From JAQSWP01 sp040255215 (GTDB lineage Bacteria > Pseudomonadota > Alphaproteobacteria > Reyranellales > JAQSWP01), in the NCBI GenBank assembly GCA_040255215.1, contig JBDZUM010000061.1:1-23159 (forward strand): a stretch of 23,159 nucleotides of DNA, written 5' to 3'. Under the pieces are notes generated by a model. It saw only the letters and a program-made list of their open reading frames with translations. It had not been told where the DNA came from and searched no databases. This document shows positions 7,526 through 15,462 of the stretch, piece after piece (the stretch's first letter is position 1; each line of letters opens with the position of its first letter). The position numbers and the translations under genes are program-made.

Positions 7526-8959
7526 CTAGACCGGCGTTTCCTGCTGCGTCGTCGGCGTGGCCGCAACGCGATGGCCGCTGACTTCGGCCCCGGCGTCGCG
7601 GGCCAGCGGCAGGAACACCGCGAAGGACGCCAGGCACAACGCCCCGATCGACAGGAAGGCCGGGATGAAATCCTGGGCCGCGATGGCGCTGCCGCCGCGC
7701 AGCGACAGGGTGACGTGCAACAGCATGGCGCCGATCGCCACTCCCATGCTGAGCGAAAGCTGCTGCATCATCGAGGCGAAGCTTGTGGCCTTGCTCATCC
7801 GTGGCGCCGGCACGTCGGCATAGGACAGCGTATTGATGGCGGTGAACTGCAGCGAACGGAAGAAGCCGCCGGCCAGCAGGGCCAGGAAGATGACGGCATG
7901 CGGCGTATCGGGCCGGAACAGCGCGTAGCCCATCAGGAAGAAGCCCGAGATCACCGCGTTGCCGACCAGCACCGGGCGGAAACCGAAGGCGCGGATGATC
8001 GGCCCGGCCGAGAATTTCATGGTCATGGCGCCGGCCGCGCTGGCGAAGGTCAGCAGGCCCGACTGCAGGGCCGTCAGGCCGAAGCCGAGCTGCAGCATCA
8101 GCGGCAGCAGGAAGGGCAGCGCCCCCAGCCCCATGCGGAACATCAGCCCGCCGAGCACGGCGGCGCGAAAGGTCGGGATGCGCAGCAAGCCGAGATCGAG
8201 GATCGGCGCTTTCGCCCGCATCGAGTGCCACAGGTAGAGCGCCGTGCACAGCGCGCCGCCGATCAGCAGCGCCAGCGTCACGTTCAGCGGCAGCACCTCG
8301 CGGCCAACCGTCTCGAAGCCGAAGATCAGCCCGGCCAGTCCCAGCCCGATCAGCACGAAGCCACGCAGATCGAGCGGCGGCGTCGCCTCCTCGCGCACGT
8401 TGTCGATCAACAGCGTGACCATCAGGATGCCGATCAGACCGATCGGGATATTGATGAAGAAGATCCAGCGCCAGTGGGCATAGGTGACGATCAGCCCGCC
8501 CAGCGGCGGGCCGATCACCGGGCCGATCAGCGCCGGCACCGTCAGGTAGGACATGGCCCTGACCAGGCCCGATTTGGGAATCGAGCGCAGCAGGATGAGA
8601 CGCCCGACCGGCGTCATCATCGAACCGCCGATCCCCTGCAGGATGCGCGCCGCCACCAGCTCGGCCAGGCTGCCGGCGACGCCGCAGGCGATCGAGCCGG
8701 CCATGAACACGACGATGGCCATGCGAAACACGGTCCGCGCGCCGAAGCGGTCGGCCATCCAGCCGCTGATCGGAATGAAGATGGCGAGGCTCAGCAGGTA
8801 GGATGTGATCGCCATGTTGAGGTGCAGCGGATTTTCGTTCAGCGACCGCGCGATGCTGGGCAGCGCGGTGGCGATCACCGTGGAGTCGAGGTTCTCCATG
8901 AAAAGCGCGCAGGCCACGACCAGAGGCACGACGACGGCGCGCGAGGGGGCCCAGCTCAT
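7526..8959 (-). CDS. MFS transporter, DHA2 (EmrB/QacA-like) drug efflux family
   Basis: This 477-residue membrane protein has many hydrophobic segments, consistent with the 14-helix DHA2 family. Typical motifs in order are ENLDSTVIATALPSIARSL in helix 1, GWMADRFGART (motif A), ARILQGIGGSMMTPVGRLIL (motif B) and GPVIGPPLGGLIV followed by HWRWIFFINIPIG (antiporter motif C region). Such proteins expel drugs or other hydrophobic compounds using the proton gradient; the substrate is unknown. The ATG at 8959 (MSWAPSR) is preferred; the longer frame would start at a TTG inside an inverted repeat. It converges with pyrD with only four bases between the stops. No membrane fusion protein or regulator gene is adjacent. 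Confidence 0.92.
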   Translation of the reverse strand: MSWAPSRAVVVPLVVACALFMENLDSTVIATALPSIARSLNENPLHLNMAITSYLLSLAIFIPISGWMADRFGARTVFRMAIVVFMAGSIACGVAGSLAELVAARILQGIGGSMMTPVGRLILLRSIPKSGLVRAMSYLTVPALIGPVIGPPLGGLIVTYAHWRWIFFINIPIGLIGILMVTLLIDNVREEATPPLDLRGFVLIGLGLAGLIFGFETVGREVLPLNVTLALLIGGALCTALYLWHSMRAKAPILDLGLLRIPTFRAAVLGGLMFRMGLGALPFLLPLMLQLGFGLTALQSGLLTFASAAGAMTMKFSAGPIIRAFGFRPVLVGNAVISGFFLMGYALFRPDTPHAVIFLALLAGGFFRSLQFTAINTLSYADVPAPRMSKATSFASMMQQLSLSMGVAIGAMLLHVTLSLRGGSAIAAQDFIPAFLSIGALCLASFAVFLPLARDAGAEVSGHRVAATPTTQQETPV

Positions 8960-9005
8960 GACGGCAGGCAAAGACGACGGGGTTTCATCGGTGGCAGGAG
9001 AGTAG

Positions 9006-9043
9006 CGCCGCAAACCGGCAGCGAGTCATGCCGGTTTGCGGCG
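9006..9043 (-). terminator. long perfect hairpin downstream of the DUF4139 gene
   Basis: GCCGCAAACCGGCA at 9007-9020 is exactly complementary to 9029-9042, with one more C-G pair outside (9006/9043) and an eight-base loop. It lies between the stop of the DUF4139 gene (9077) and the MFS start (8959), where a terminator for the long minus-strand operon is expected. Neither flank has a real T-run, so intrinsic termination is not assured; it may protect the mRNA end or act with Rho. Confidence 0.6.
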
Positions 9044-9076
9044 TCTGTCATGCGCCGGACTGCGGAACCGGCCGGC

Positions 9077-11146
9077 TCAGAGCTTGGCGATGAACTCCGA
9101 CAGCGCCTGGCGGGCGGCCAGCAGGGCCTGCTCGACGCTGGTCTGCTCCTTCTCCAGCCGCTCCAGCGCGTTTTCCTGCTCCTCCAGCTTGGCGAGGTAG
9201 CGCTTGTAGAGATCGCTGTCGCGCGGCACCGAAGAGAGATTGCCGCGCAGGCGTTCCTGGTCGGAGACGATGGCGCCGCGCTCGTTCTGGATCTGCGACA
9301 GGCGCTGCTGGTGGCGGGCGACGTCGTTCTGCAGCGAGACGATGCGGGCGAAGGCATCGCGCGTCGCTTTGTCGAGCTCGGTATTGCGCGCGAAAGCCGC
9401 GATGCGCTCGGCCGGTGCGCTGCTCAGCACGATCGATTCTTCCAGCGGCCGCTCGATCACGAACTCGACCTTGGTCTGGGTGCCGGCCGGAATCGAGGCC
9501 GGCACGCGGAAGCGGTTCTCGCTGATCTCGACGGTCTTGGGGTCGGGCTTGAGCACGGTCCAGCCGGCGGCGCCGAACTGCTCGAACAGCATGTTGCGCG
9601 CCTCGTTGGCCGGCGTCCTCACCCGCCAGGTCGTGGTCTGGGTCAGCCCCACCGTGTAGCGGAACACGCCGTTGACGATGCTGCCGCGCGTAATGCGGCG
9701 GGCCTGCTCGCTGTCGCGCTCGACGGTGGTGCGCGTGTCGAGGGCGTAGCTCAGCAGGCGCTTGTCGCCCACCGGCAGGCCGGACAGGCGGGCGTCGCCG
9801 ACATAGGACGCCTGCCCCGCCGTCGCGCCGCGCTCGTAGATCGTCAGGATGCCCGGCGGCAGGCCGGTGCTGCCGTCATTGCGCAGTTCGATGGCGGCCA
9901 GCGGATGGCGGGCATGGGTCTCGGGCTGGTAGATCGCCAGCCGGCGCACCGGCACCTCGCGGTCGATGATCGGCACCGAAAGCGTGCGGCCAGCGCCTAT
10001 GCTGATCGGCTGCGGGAATTTGAAGGAGACCTGGGTGAAGGATTCCGCAGACGCCGCGGCATTGGCGGCGCCGGCGACAGAACTTGAAGGATCGAGTCCG
10101 GCCATGACTTTCCCGCCAAAGCCTCCCTCGAAGCCCAACTGACCACGCGGCGCCGCTGAAGGCATGGGAGCCGGCGCGGCGGCCGGGGCTGGCGCAGTGG
10201 ATCTGTAGCGCTCCTGCGCCAGTGTCGTGACGTCGGCGGCAACCCCGCCCTGGTCCGAGCGCGGCAGGATGCGGCCGACGACCTCGACCGGGACTTCCGG
10301 CCGATCGACGTAATAGGCTTCGTACAGCGCCTGACGGAAGGTGACGGGGCTGCCCGAGGTCAGAGTCAGTTCGACGCCGTTCCAGTCGCTGCCGGTCATG
10401 TTCTCCAGCACCGCCCAACCCTGCATGCCGGCCTTGGTGGCGGCGGCATCGGACGGCAGGGTGACGCGATAGGCCGCCTTCCACACCGGCACCGAGACGA
10501 CATAGGCAGCGCGCACGATCCGCTTGCCGTTGCCGCGCAAGGTGACGGTCAGGGTGCGCGAGTCGCGGGCGCGGTTCTCGCGCACGGCGGCCAGCGCCTC
10601 GCCGATCTGCTTGCGCAAGGCCGGATCGTTGAATTGTAGGTCCTGCGCCTCTTCCAGCACGAATTGCTGCATGGTCCCGTCGGCCGTCAGCACCGACACG
10701 CGATGGCGCTGGCGCTGCTCGTTGCCGTTCTGGGTGACGATGGTTTCGGGCGTGACGGCAATGACCCGGCCGCTCAGCATGCGCGGGCCGGAGACGGAAA
10801 TCTCCGCCCCCTGCAGCGCCTGCACCAGCGTCGCCAGCGAACCCAGCGCGCCTTCGTCGAACGGCAGGCCGCGGAAGGCCTCCCCGAGCGGCTCCCGACC
10901 CGGCAGGCTGACGCCGCCGATGCCGCCCTTGTCGTCGTAGACGACGAGGCTCTTGAGCACGTCGTCGACCTGATCGAGGCGGACGCTGAGCTTGAGCTCG
11001 GCATTGCCGTCGATCTCGGCCTCGTGCTCGAAATAGCCAATGCCGCCAGACGACAGCATGACGCGCTTGAGCGCCAGTTCCTGGGCGGCGGCGGGCAGCG
11101 CGATCGCGCTAAACAGCGCCGCGGCGATGAGCGTGCGAGAAAGCAT
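9077..11146 (-). CDS. DUF4139 domain-containing exported protein with C-terminal coiled coil
   Basis: The 689-residue protein has a signal peptide (cleavage near AAA-Q at residue 21). The middle carries the DUF4139 marks VWKAAYRVTL at 221-230 and WNGVELTLTSGSP at 255-267. A low-complexity Ala/Pro segment (317-334) interrupts the domain. The C-terminal part, about 595-685, is heptad-like and charged and should form a coiled coil; in many relatives (DUF4140/DUF4139 proteins) a coiled coil lies near the N-terminus instead. No function is established; a periplasmic or envelope role is likely. The start is fixed by the signal peptide and by GGAGA upstream. It begins only 13 bp after sufU, so it probably shares the operon's transcript. 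Confidence 0.85.
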   Translation of the reverse strand: MLSRTLIAAALFSAIALPAAAQELALKRVMLSSGGIGYFEHEAEIDGNAELKLSVRLDQVDDVLKSLVVYDDKGGIGGVSLPGREPLGEAFRGLPFDEGALGSLATLVQALQGAEISVSGPRMLSGRVIAVTPETIVTQNGNEQRQRHRVSVLTADGTMQQFVLEEAQDLQFNDPALRKQIGEALAAVRENRARDSRTLTVTLRGNGKRIVRAAYVVSVPVWKAAYRVTLPSDAAATKAGMQGWAVLENMTGSDWNGVELTLTSGSPVTFRQALYEAYYVDRPEVPVEVVGRILPRSDQGGVAADVTTLAQERYRSTAPAPAAAPAPMPSAAPRGQLGFEGGFGGKVMAGLDPSSSVAGAANAAASAESFTQVSFKFPQPISIGAGRTLSVPIIDREVPVRRLAIYQPETHARHPLAAIELRNDGSTGLPPGILTIYERGATAGQASYVGDARLSGLPVGDKRLLSYALDTRTTVERDSEQARRITRGSIVNGVFRYTVGLTQTTTWRVRTPANEARNMLFEQFGAAGWTVLKPDPKTVEISENRFRVPASIPAGTQTKVEFVIERPLEESIVLSSAPAERIAAFARNTELDKATRDAFARIVSLQNDVARHQQRLSQIQNERGAIVSDQERLRGNLSSVPRDSDLYKRYLAKLEEQENALERLEKEQTSVEQALLAARQALSEFIAKL

Positions 11147-11159
11147 GGAGTGTCTCCGG

Positions 11160-11579
11160 TCAGGAACGCGTTTCGAACAACCCGGCGAGAGCATCGAAAG
11201 CCAATGTGACGCAATCATGACGCGATTTCCTCGATCGCACCGGCGCGAAGGCTTCGGCGCCTTGCCACAGTCCCTGCACTGCTTCGCCGCGCAGCCAGGC
11301 GCGCATATCCGCGCCCGCCTGTGCCGCTTTCGCCGCATCGAGACCTTTCGCATGCGACGTCACGAGTGCGGCGCCGGCTTCGCATAGGAGGCAACCGCGG
11401 GTTTTATGGCGAATTTCGGACAAGGTTCTATCGCCCGCGAAGTCGGCGGTCAGCGTGACGCGATCGCCGCACAGCGGATTGTCGCGCTGCGAGATGGCGG
11501 CGGCGGGTTCGAGCATGCCGGCGTGCGAGGCATCGCGCGCCAGCGCCACGATGGCCTGCTGGTAGAGATCGTCGCTCAT
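11160..11579 (-). CDS. sufU: SufU-like iron-sulfur scaffold / sulfur acceptor protein
   Basis: The 139-residue protein belongs to the NifU N-terminal/IscU fold. The three conserved cysteines are present: NPLCGD (C37, with D39), RGCLLCEAGAALV (C63, plus an extra C66) and RHDCVTLAF (C123). The distance from C63 to C123 is 60 residues, close to Bacillus SufU (C66-C128) and longer than in IscU, so it fits the zinc-dependent sulfurtransferase type that takes persulfide from SufS. Its start overlaps the sufS stop by four bases (ATGA), matching a working pair. No SufB, SufC or SufD gene is present, so a role in sulfurating the molybdenum cofactor rather than general Fe-S assembly is inferred. Confidence 0.85.
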   Translation of the reverse strand: MSDDLYQQAIVALARDASHAGMLEPAAAISQRDNPLCGDRVTLTADFAGDRTLSEIRHKTRGCLLCEAGAALVTSHAKGLDAAKAAQAGADMRAWLRGEAVQGLWQGAEAFAPVRSRKSRHDCVTLAFDALAGLFETRS

Positions 11580-12793
11580 GCCAGCCGTCTCTTGGCGTCC
11601 TCGACGCCCTCCAGCAGCGCATCGACATCGGCCGCCACGTTGTAGGGCGCGATGCTGGCGCGGGCGGTGCCTGGCAGGTCGAAACGCTCCATCAGCGGCT
11701 GCGCGCAGTGGTGGCCGCCACGGATGGCAACACCATGCTGGTCGAGAATCTGCGCCAGGTCGTGCGGATGGACGCGGTCGAGCACGAAGGAAACGACCGG
11801 CACCCGCCCCTGCAGGCCGCGCGGCCCGACGATGCGCGCGCCGAGCGTGCCGAGCCCATCCATCAGGCGCTGGGTCAGCCCCATCTCGTGCGCCTCCACC
11901 CCGGCCCAGTCCAGTTCGGCCATGAACCGCATCGCCGCGCCCAGCCCGACCGCCTGGGCGATGGGCGGCGTGCCGGCCTCGAAACGGCGCGGCGGCGGCG
12001 CGTAGGTGGTGCCGGCGAAATCGACGCGGCCGATCATCGAGCCGCCGCCCATGAAGGGCGGCATGGCCTCGAGGATTTCTCCCCGTCCCCACAACACGCC
12101 GATGCCGGTGGGCCCGTAGGCCTTGTGGCCCGAGAAGACATAGAAATCGACGCCCAATGCGGCGAGATCGATCGGCCCCTGCGGGATGCGCTGCGCGCCG
12201 TCTAGCAGGACGCGGGCGCCGACGGCTTTCGCGGCCGCGACCACGGCGGCGACGTCGAGCACGGCGCCAGTGACGTTGGAGGCGTGCGCGAGCGCGATCA
12301 GGCGTGTGCGTTCGCCGACCAGTCTCGGCAGCGCCGTCACGTCGATACGGCCATCGTCGGTGACGGGCAGCACCTTGATCGCCAGCCCGGCGCGTTCGGC
12401 CAGCAACTGCCAGGGCACGATGTTGGAGTGATGTTCGAGCACCGACAGCACGATCTCGTCGCCCGGACGCAGCAGGCTGCCGTAGCTGTGCGCCACCAAA
12501 TTGATGGCGGCGGTGCAGCCGGCGGTGAAGACGATCTCGGTTTCCGGCACGTTGAGGAACGAAGCGACACCCGCCCGCGCGCCTTCGTAGGCTTCGGTGG
12601 CGCGCTCGGCCAGGGTGTGGACGCCGCGCAGCACGTTGGCGCGGGCGTGGCTGTCGTGGAAGGAAACGGCGTCGATCACCGATTGCGGCATCTGGGCGGT
12701 GGCGCCGTTGTCGAGATAATGCAGCGGCTGGCCGTTGATCCGCTCGCGGAAAATCGGAAACTGCGCCCGCAGGGCGGCGGGATCGAAGCTCAT
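11576..12793 (-). CDS. sufS: cysteine desulfurase, SufS class
   Basis: The 405-residue PLP enzyme converts cysteine to alanine and a protein-bound persulfide. Group II (SufS) marks are all present: LEHHSNIVPW (residues 119-128), LDGAQ (D198, Q201), SGHKAYGPTGIG with the PLP lysine K224, FEAGTPP, and IRGGHHCAQP with the catalytic Cys363 and substrate-binding R358. The usual histidine after DGAQ is glutamine (RIPQGPIDL), which is not known to be catalytic. It overlaps the upstream nucleotidyltransferase gene and the downstream sufU by four bases each. Rhodobacter capsulatus uses a desulfurase (NifS4) with XdhC to sulfurate Moco, so this one is probably devoted to the CoxL-type enzyme. Confidence 0.93.
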   Translation of the reverse strand: MSFDPAALRAQFPIFRERINGQPLHYLDNGATAQMPQSVIDAVSFHDSHARANVLRGVHTLAERATEAYEGARAGVASFLNVPETEIVFTAGCTAAINLVAHSYGSLLRPGDEIVLSVLEHHSNIVPWQLLAERAGLAIKVLPVTDDGRIDVTALPRLVGERTRLIALAHASNVTGAVLDVAAVVAAAKAVGARVLLDGAQRIPQGPIDLAALGVDFYVFSGHKAYGPTGIGVLWGRGEILEAMPPFMGGGSMIGRVDFAGTTYAPPPRRFEAGTPPIAQAVGLGAAMRFMAELDWAGVEAHEMGLTQRLMDGLGTLGARIVGPRGLQGRVPVVSFVLDRVHPHDLAQILDQHGVAIRGGHHCAQPLMERFDLPGTARASIAPYNVAADVDALLEGVEDAKRRLA

Positions 12794-14421
12794 GGCCGCG
12801 CCTCGAGATAGTCGCGCAGGGCTTCGGGCGTATCGAGATCGGTCAGCACCGCGGCATCGCCCATCTCGACTTCGCACACGGTCTCGGCATTTTCGCCGAT
12901 CAGATGCCGCGCGCCGACATCGCCGGCCAGCTTGCGCATCTCGGGCACGAACCGGCGCGCCCACAGGATGGGATTGCCCCGCTTGCCCTTGAAGGTCGGC
13001 ACGCAGATGGCGCGCTGCTCGACGGGATTGAAGGCGGCGATCAGCCGGCCGATCTGGGCGGCGCTGACGGCCGGCATGTCGCCGAGGCAGACCAGCACGG
13101 CATCGGCCCTGTCCGGCAGCACCGACAGGCCGGCCTGCAGCGACGTGCTGAGGCCTTCGGCGAAAGCGGGATTGTCGACGAAGCGCAGGCGCGCATCGCC
13201 GCCCGCCGCTTTGTCGATGGCGGCGCGAATCTCCGCCGCGTTGTGGCCCAGCACGATCACGACGTCGTCGACCGGCGCCTGCCGGATGGCCTGCAGGCTG
13301 CGCACCACCATCGCCTCGCCGCCGACGTCCTGCAGCAGCTTGTTGGGTCCGCCCATGCGGCGCGACATGCCGGCCGCCAGCAGCAGGGCGGCAACGCGCG
13401 GCGCGGTCTGTGGTGCGGTGGTTTCGGCGCGCGGCAGCGGCCGGCTCGGGATTTCCGCCAGCAACCCGCCGACGCCCATGCGCATGATCTGTTCCGGACC
13501 GATCGGCAGGCCGGCCAGCAGGCGCTGCAGCACCTGATCGAGCCCGTTGAACTTGGGCGAGCGGGCGCAGCCAGGCAAGCCGATCACCGGCTGCGCGCCG
13601 ATGCTGGCGAACAGCAGCAGATTGCCCGGGTCGACCGGCATGCCGAAATGATGGATCGTGCCGCCCGCGCCCTCGATGCCGGCCGGCACCACGTCGCGCC
13701 GGTCGACGATGGCCGACGCGCCGGCAACCAGCAGCAGCTCGCAGCCTTCGGCCTTCAGCTTCTCCAGTTCGGCGGCGACCTCGGCGGCGTCGTGGCGGCA
13801 ACGCCGTTCGGCGATCAGGTTGCTGCCCAACGCTTCCAACCGCTCGCGCGTCACCCGCACGGTCTTGTCGAGCACGGAGTCCTTGGTGGACGCCACCCTG
13901 GTCTGCACCAGCCCGGCCTTCATCGCCCGCAGCGGCGCAACCCGCAGCAGCGGCGCGTTGCCGGCGACGGTGAGGCATTTCTCGAGCGCCGTCCTCGACG
14001 TGGCGAAAGGAATGATCTTGATGGTCGCCACCATCTGCTTTTCGGTGACGGTGGCGTGCGCCGGCAGGGTCGCGAGCGTAATCGATTCGTCGACGAGATT
14101 GAGCGCGTCGACCCGTTCCGGCGACAACTCGAGCACGCCGGCATGCTCGGCGAAGAGATTGACCCGGCCGGTGAAGGCAGAGCCGACGCTGAGGCCGGCG
14201 CCGGCCAGTGCCGCGGCAAGCCGGGCGGCAGCCTCGTCCTCGGGCACGTCATCCGGCTCCAGCCTTGCCGCCACAACCGATACGACCCCGGCGGCGCGCA
14301 GCACGGCGATGTCGTCGGCCGACAGCACCCTGCCCTTGCTCAGCGACTTGCCCGGCGCACGCCAGGAATGGGCGAGGATAGCGCCTTCGGCCTCGGCCAG
14401 TGGCGTCTCGCCGAAAATCAT
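12790..14421 (-). CDS. molybdopterin-binding / MocA-like nucleotidyltransferase fusion protein
   Basis: The 543-residue protein joins two parts of cofactor biosynthesis. Residues 1 to about 325 resemble MoeA/MogA-type molybdopterin-binding proteins in degenerate form (LLVAGASAIVDRRDVVPAGI at 230-249, VIGLPGCARSPKFNGLD at 279-295). Residues from about 343 onward are a MobA/MocA-type nucleotidyltransferase with LLLAAGMSRRMGGPNKLL at 346-363 and the metal-site GDMP at 447-450. LAAG rather than LAGG favours CTP over GTP, hence molybdopterin cytosine dinucleotide, the form used by CO-dehydrogenase-type enzymes. ATGA overlaps link it to the XdhC gene before it and sufS after it. GAGG lies upstream of the start. 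Confidence 0.88.
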   Translation of the reverse strand: MIFGETPLAEAEGAILAHSWRAPGKSLSKGRVLSADDIAVLRAAGVVSVVAARLEPDDVPEDEAAARLAAALAGAGLSVGSAFTGRVNLFAEHAGVLELSPERVDALNLVDESITLATLPAHATVTEKQMVATIKIIPFATSRTALEKCLTVAGNAPLLRVAPLRAMKAGLVQTRVASTKDSVLDKTVRVTRERLEALGSNLIAERRCRHDAAEVAAELEKLKAEGCELLLVAGASAIVDRRDVVPAGIEGAGGTIHHFGMPVDPGNLLLFASIGAQPVIGLPGCARSPKFNGLDQVLQRLLAGLPIGPEQIMRMGVGGLLAEIPSRPLPRAETTAPQTAPRVAALLLAAGMSRRMGGPNKLLQDVGGEAMVVRSLQAIRQAPVDDVVIVLGHNAAEIRAAIDKAAGGDARLRFVDNPAFAEGLSTSLQAGLSVLPDRADAVLVCLGDMPAVSAAQIGRLIAAFNPVEQRAICVPTFKGKRGNPILWARRFVPEMRKLAGDVGARHLIGENAETVCEVEMGDAAVLTDLDTPEALRDYLEARP

Positions 14422-15122
14422 GACGCCTCGGGCTTGCGGCGGCGCACCTGGGTGATCTGGCCGACAATCGAGACGGCGATCTCGGCCGGCGACAGCGCGC
14501 CGATATTCAGCCCGACGGGCCCGTGGATGCGCGCCATCTGTTCGGCGGTGAAGCCCAGATCGGCAAGCCGCGCCAGGCGCTTGTCGTGCGTGCGTCGGCT
14601 GCCCAGGGCACCGATGTAGAAACAGTCCGAACGCAGCGCGGCCGCCAAGGCCGGATCGTCGAGCTTGGGATCGTGCGTCAGCGTCACCACGGCCGTCGAC
14701 CGATCGGGCTTCAGTGTCTCCAACGCCTCGTCCGGCCAGTCGGTCAGCACCGTGACGTCGGGAAAGCGGCTGTCGGAGGCGAAGGCGCGGCGCGGATCGA
14801 TGACGGTGACATCGTAGCCGCCCATCGCCGCCATCGGCACCAGCGCCTGGGCGATGTGGACGGCGCCGACCACGATCAGGCGCGGATCGGGAATGAAGCA
14901 GTGCAGGAACAGCTTGCCGACGCCGGTATCCACCACGCCGGAGCGTTCCCCCAGCATCGCCTGCCGCGCCGCCTCGACCACCGTCGCGTCGCCGGCCAGC
15001 GGTCCTTCCGCCGAATCCGGCAGCACCAGCGTCTGCTGGCCATCCTCCAGACGCGTCGCCAGCACGGCCGGGCGGCGCGCCGCGCGCGCCTTGAGCAGCA
15101 GATCGAGCAGCGTGGTTTTCAT
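14418..15122 (-). CDS. xdhC: XdhC family Moco chaperone, C-terminal Rossmann-domain protein
   Basis: The 234-residue protein corresponds to the C-terminal half of XdhC/CoxI. It has a nucleotide-binding-like fold beginning LIVVGAVHIAQAL (82-94) with D109 at the end of the second strand, then FYIGALGSRRTHDKR and the signature GLNIGALSPAEIAVSIVGQI near the end. XdhC binds mature molybdenum cofactor, protects it while the terminal sulfur is added, and hands it to the apo-hydroxylase. The glycine motif here is GAVHIA rather than the common GxGHVA. The start codon abuts the stop of the smaller XdhC gene with no gap, and the end overlaps the MocA-like gene by four bases. Confidence 0.9.
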   Translation of the reverse strand: MKTTLLDLLLKARAARRPAVLATRLEDGQQTLVLPDSAEGPLAGDATVVEAARQAMLGERSGVVDTGVGKLFLHCFIPDPRLIVVGAVHIAQALVPMAAMGGYDVTVIDPRRAFASDSRFPDVTVLTDWPDEALETLKPDRSTAVVTLTHDPKLDDPALAAALRSDCFYIGALGSRRTHDKRLARLADLGFTAEQMARIHGPVGLNIGALSPAEIAVSIVGQITQVRRRKPEAS

Positions 15123-15461
15123 CTATTCCACCGGCTCGACGAAGACCTGGACCTTGCCGCCGCAGGCGAGACCGACATCCCAGGCCTGTTCGTCGGTGAC
15201 GCCGAAATCGAGCAGGCGCGGCTTGCCGTCCTGCATGGCGTCGAGCGCCTCCTTGACCACCGCGCCCTCGATGCAGCCGCCGGAGACCGAGCCGATCATG
15301 GCGCCCTGCGGATCGACCGCCATCTGGCTGCCGACCGGGCGCGGCGAGGAGCCCCAGGTGGTGACCACCGTCGCCAGCGCCACCTTGTGGCCGGCCTGAC
15401 GCCATTCCCTGACCTTGGTCAGAACGTCGTCGTCATAGGTCCGCAGATTGGGTGCCTGCAT
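15123..15461 (-). CDS. xdhC: XdhC/CoxI N-terminal domain protein (separate gene)
   Basis: The 112-residue protein covers only the N-terminal XdhC_CoxI domain: ATVVTTWGSSPRPVGSQM at 30-47, SGGCIEGAVV at 60-69 (C63) and GLACGGKVQVFVEP at 97-110 (C100). In many bacteria this domain is fused to the Rossmann half that is encoded next door here, so the pair together make one XdhC. I chose the ATG at 15461 because GGAGG lies six bases upstream; the longer frame would run into coxE. One base separates it from the coxE stop. Probable role: cytosolic handling of molybdenum cofactor for the CoxL-type enzyme. Confidence 0.9.
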   Translation of the reverse strand: MQAPNLRTYDDDVLTKVREWRQAGHKVALATVVTTWGSSPRPVGSQMAVDPQGAMIGSVSGGCIEGAVVKEALDAMQDGKPRLLDFGVTDEQAWDVGLACGGKVQVFVEPVE

Positions 15462-15462
15462 G

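Noticed and set aside
7571..10087. Plus-strand open frame of 838 codons opposite the MFS and DUF4139 genes
   Set aside because: The product is almost entirely Gln/Arg/His/Asp-rich, typical of antisense frames in GC-rich DNA, and it spans two real genes and the intergenic hairpin.
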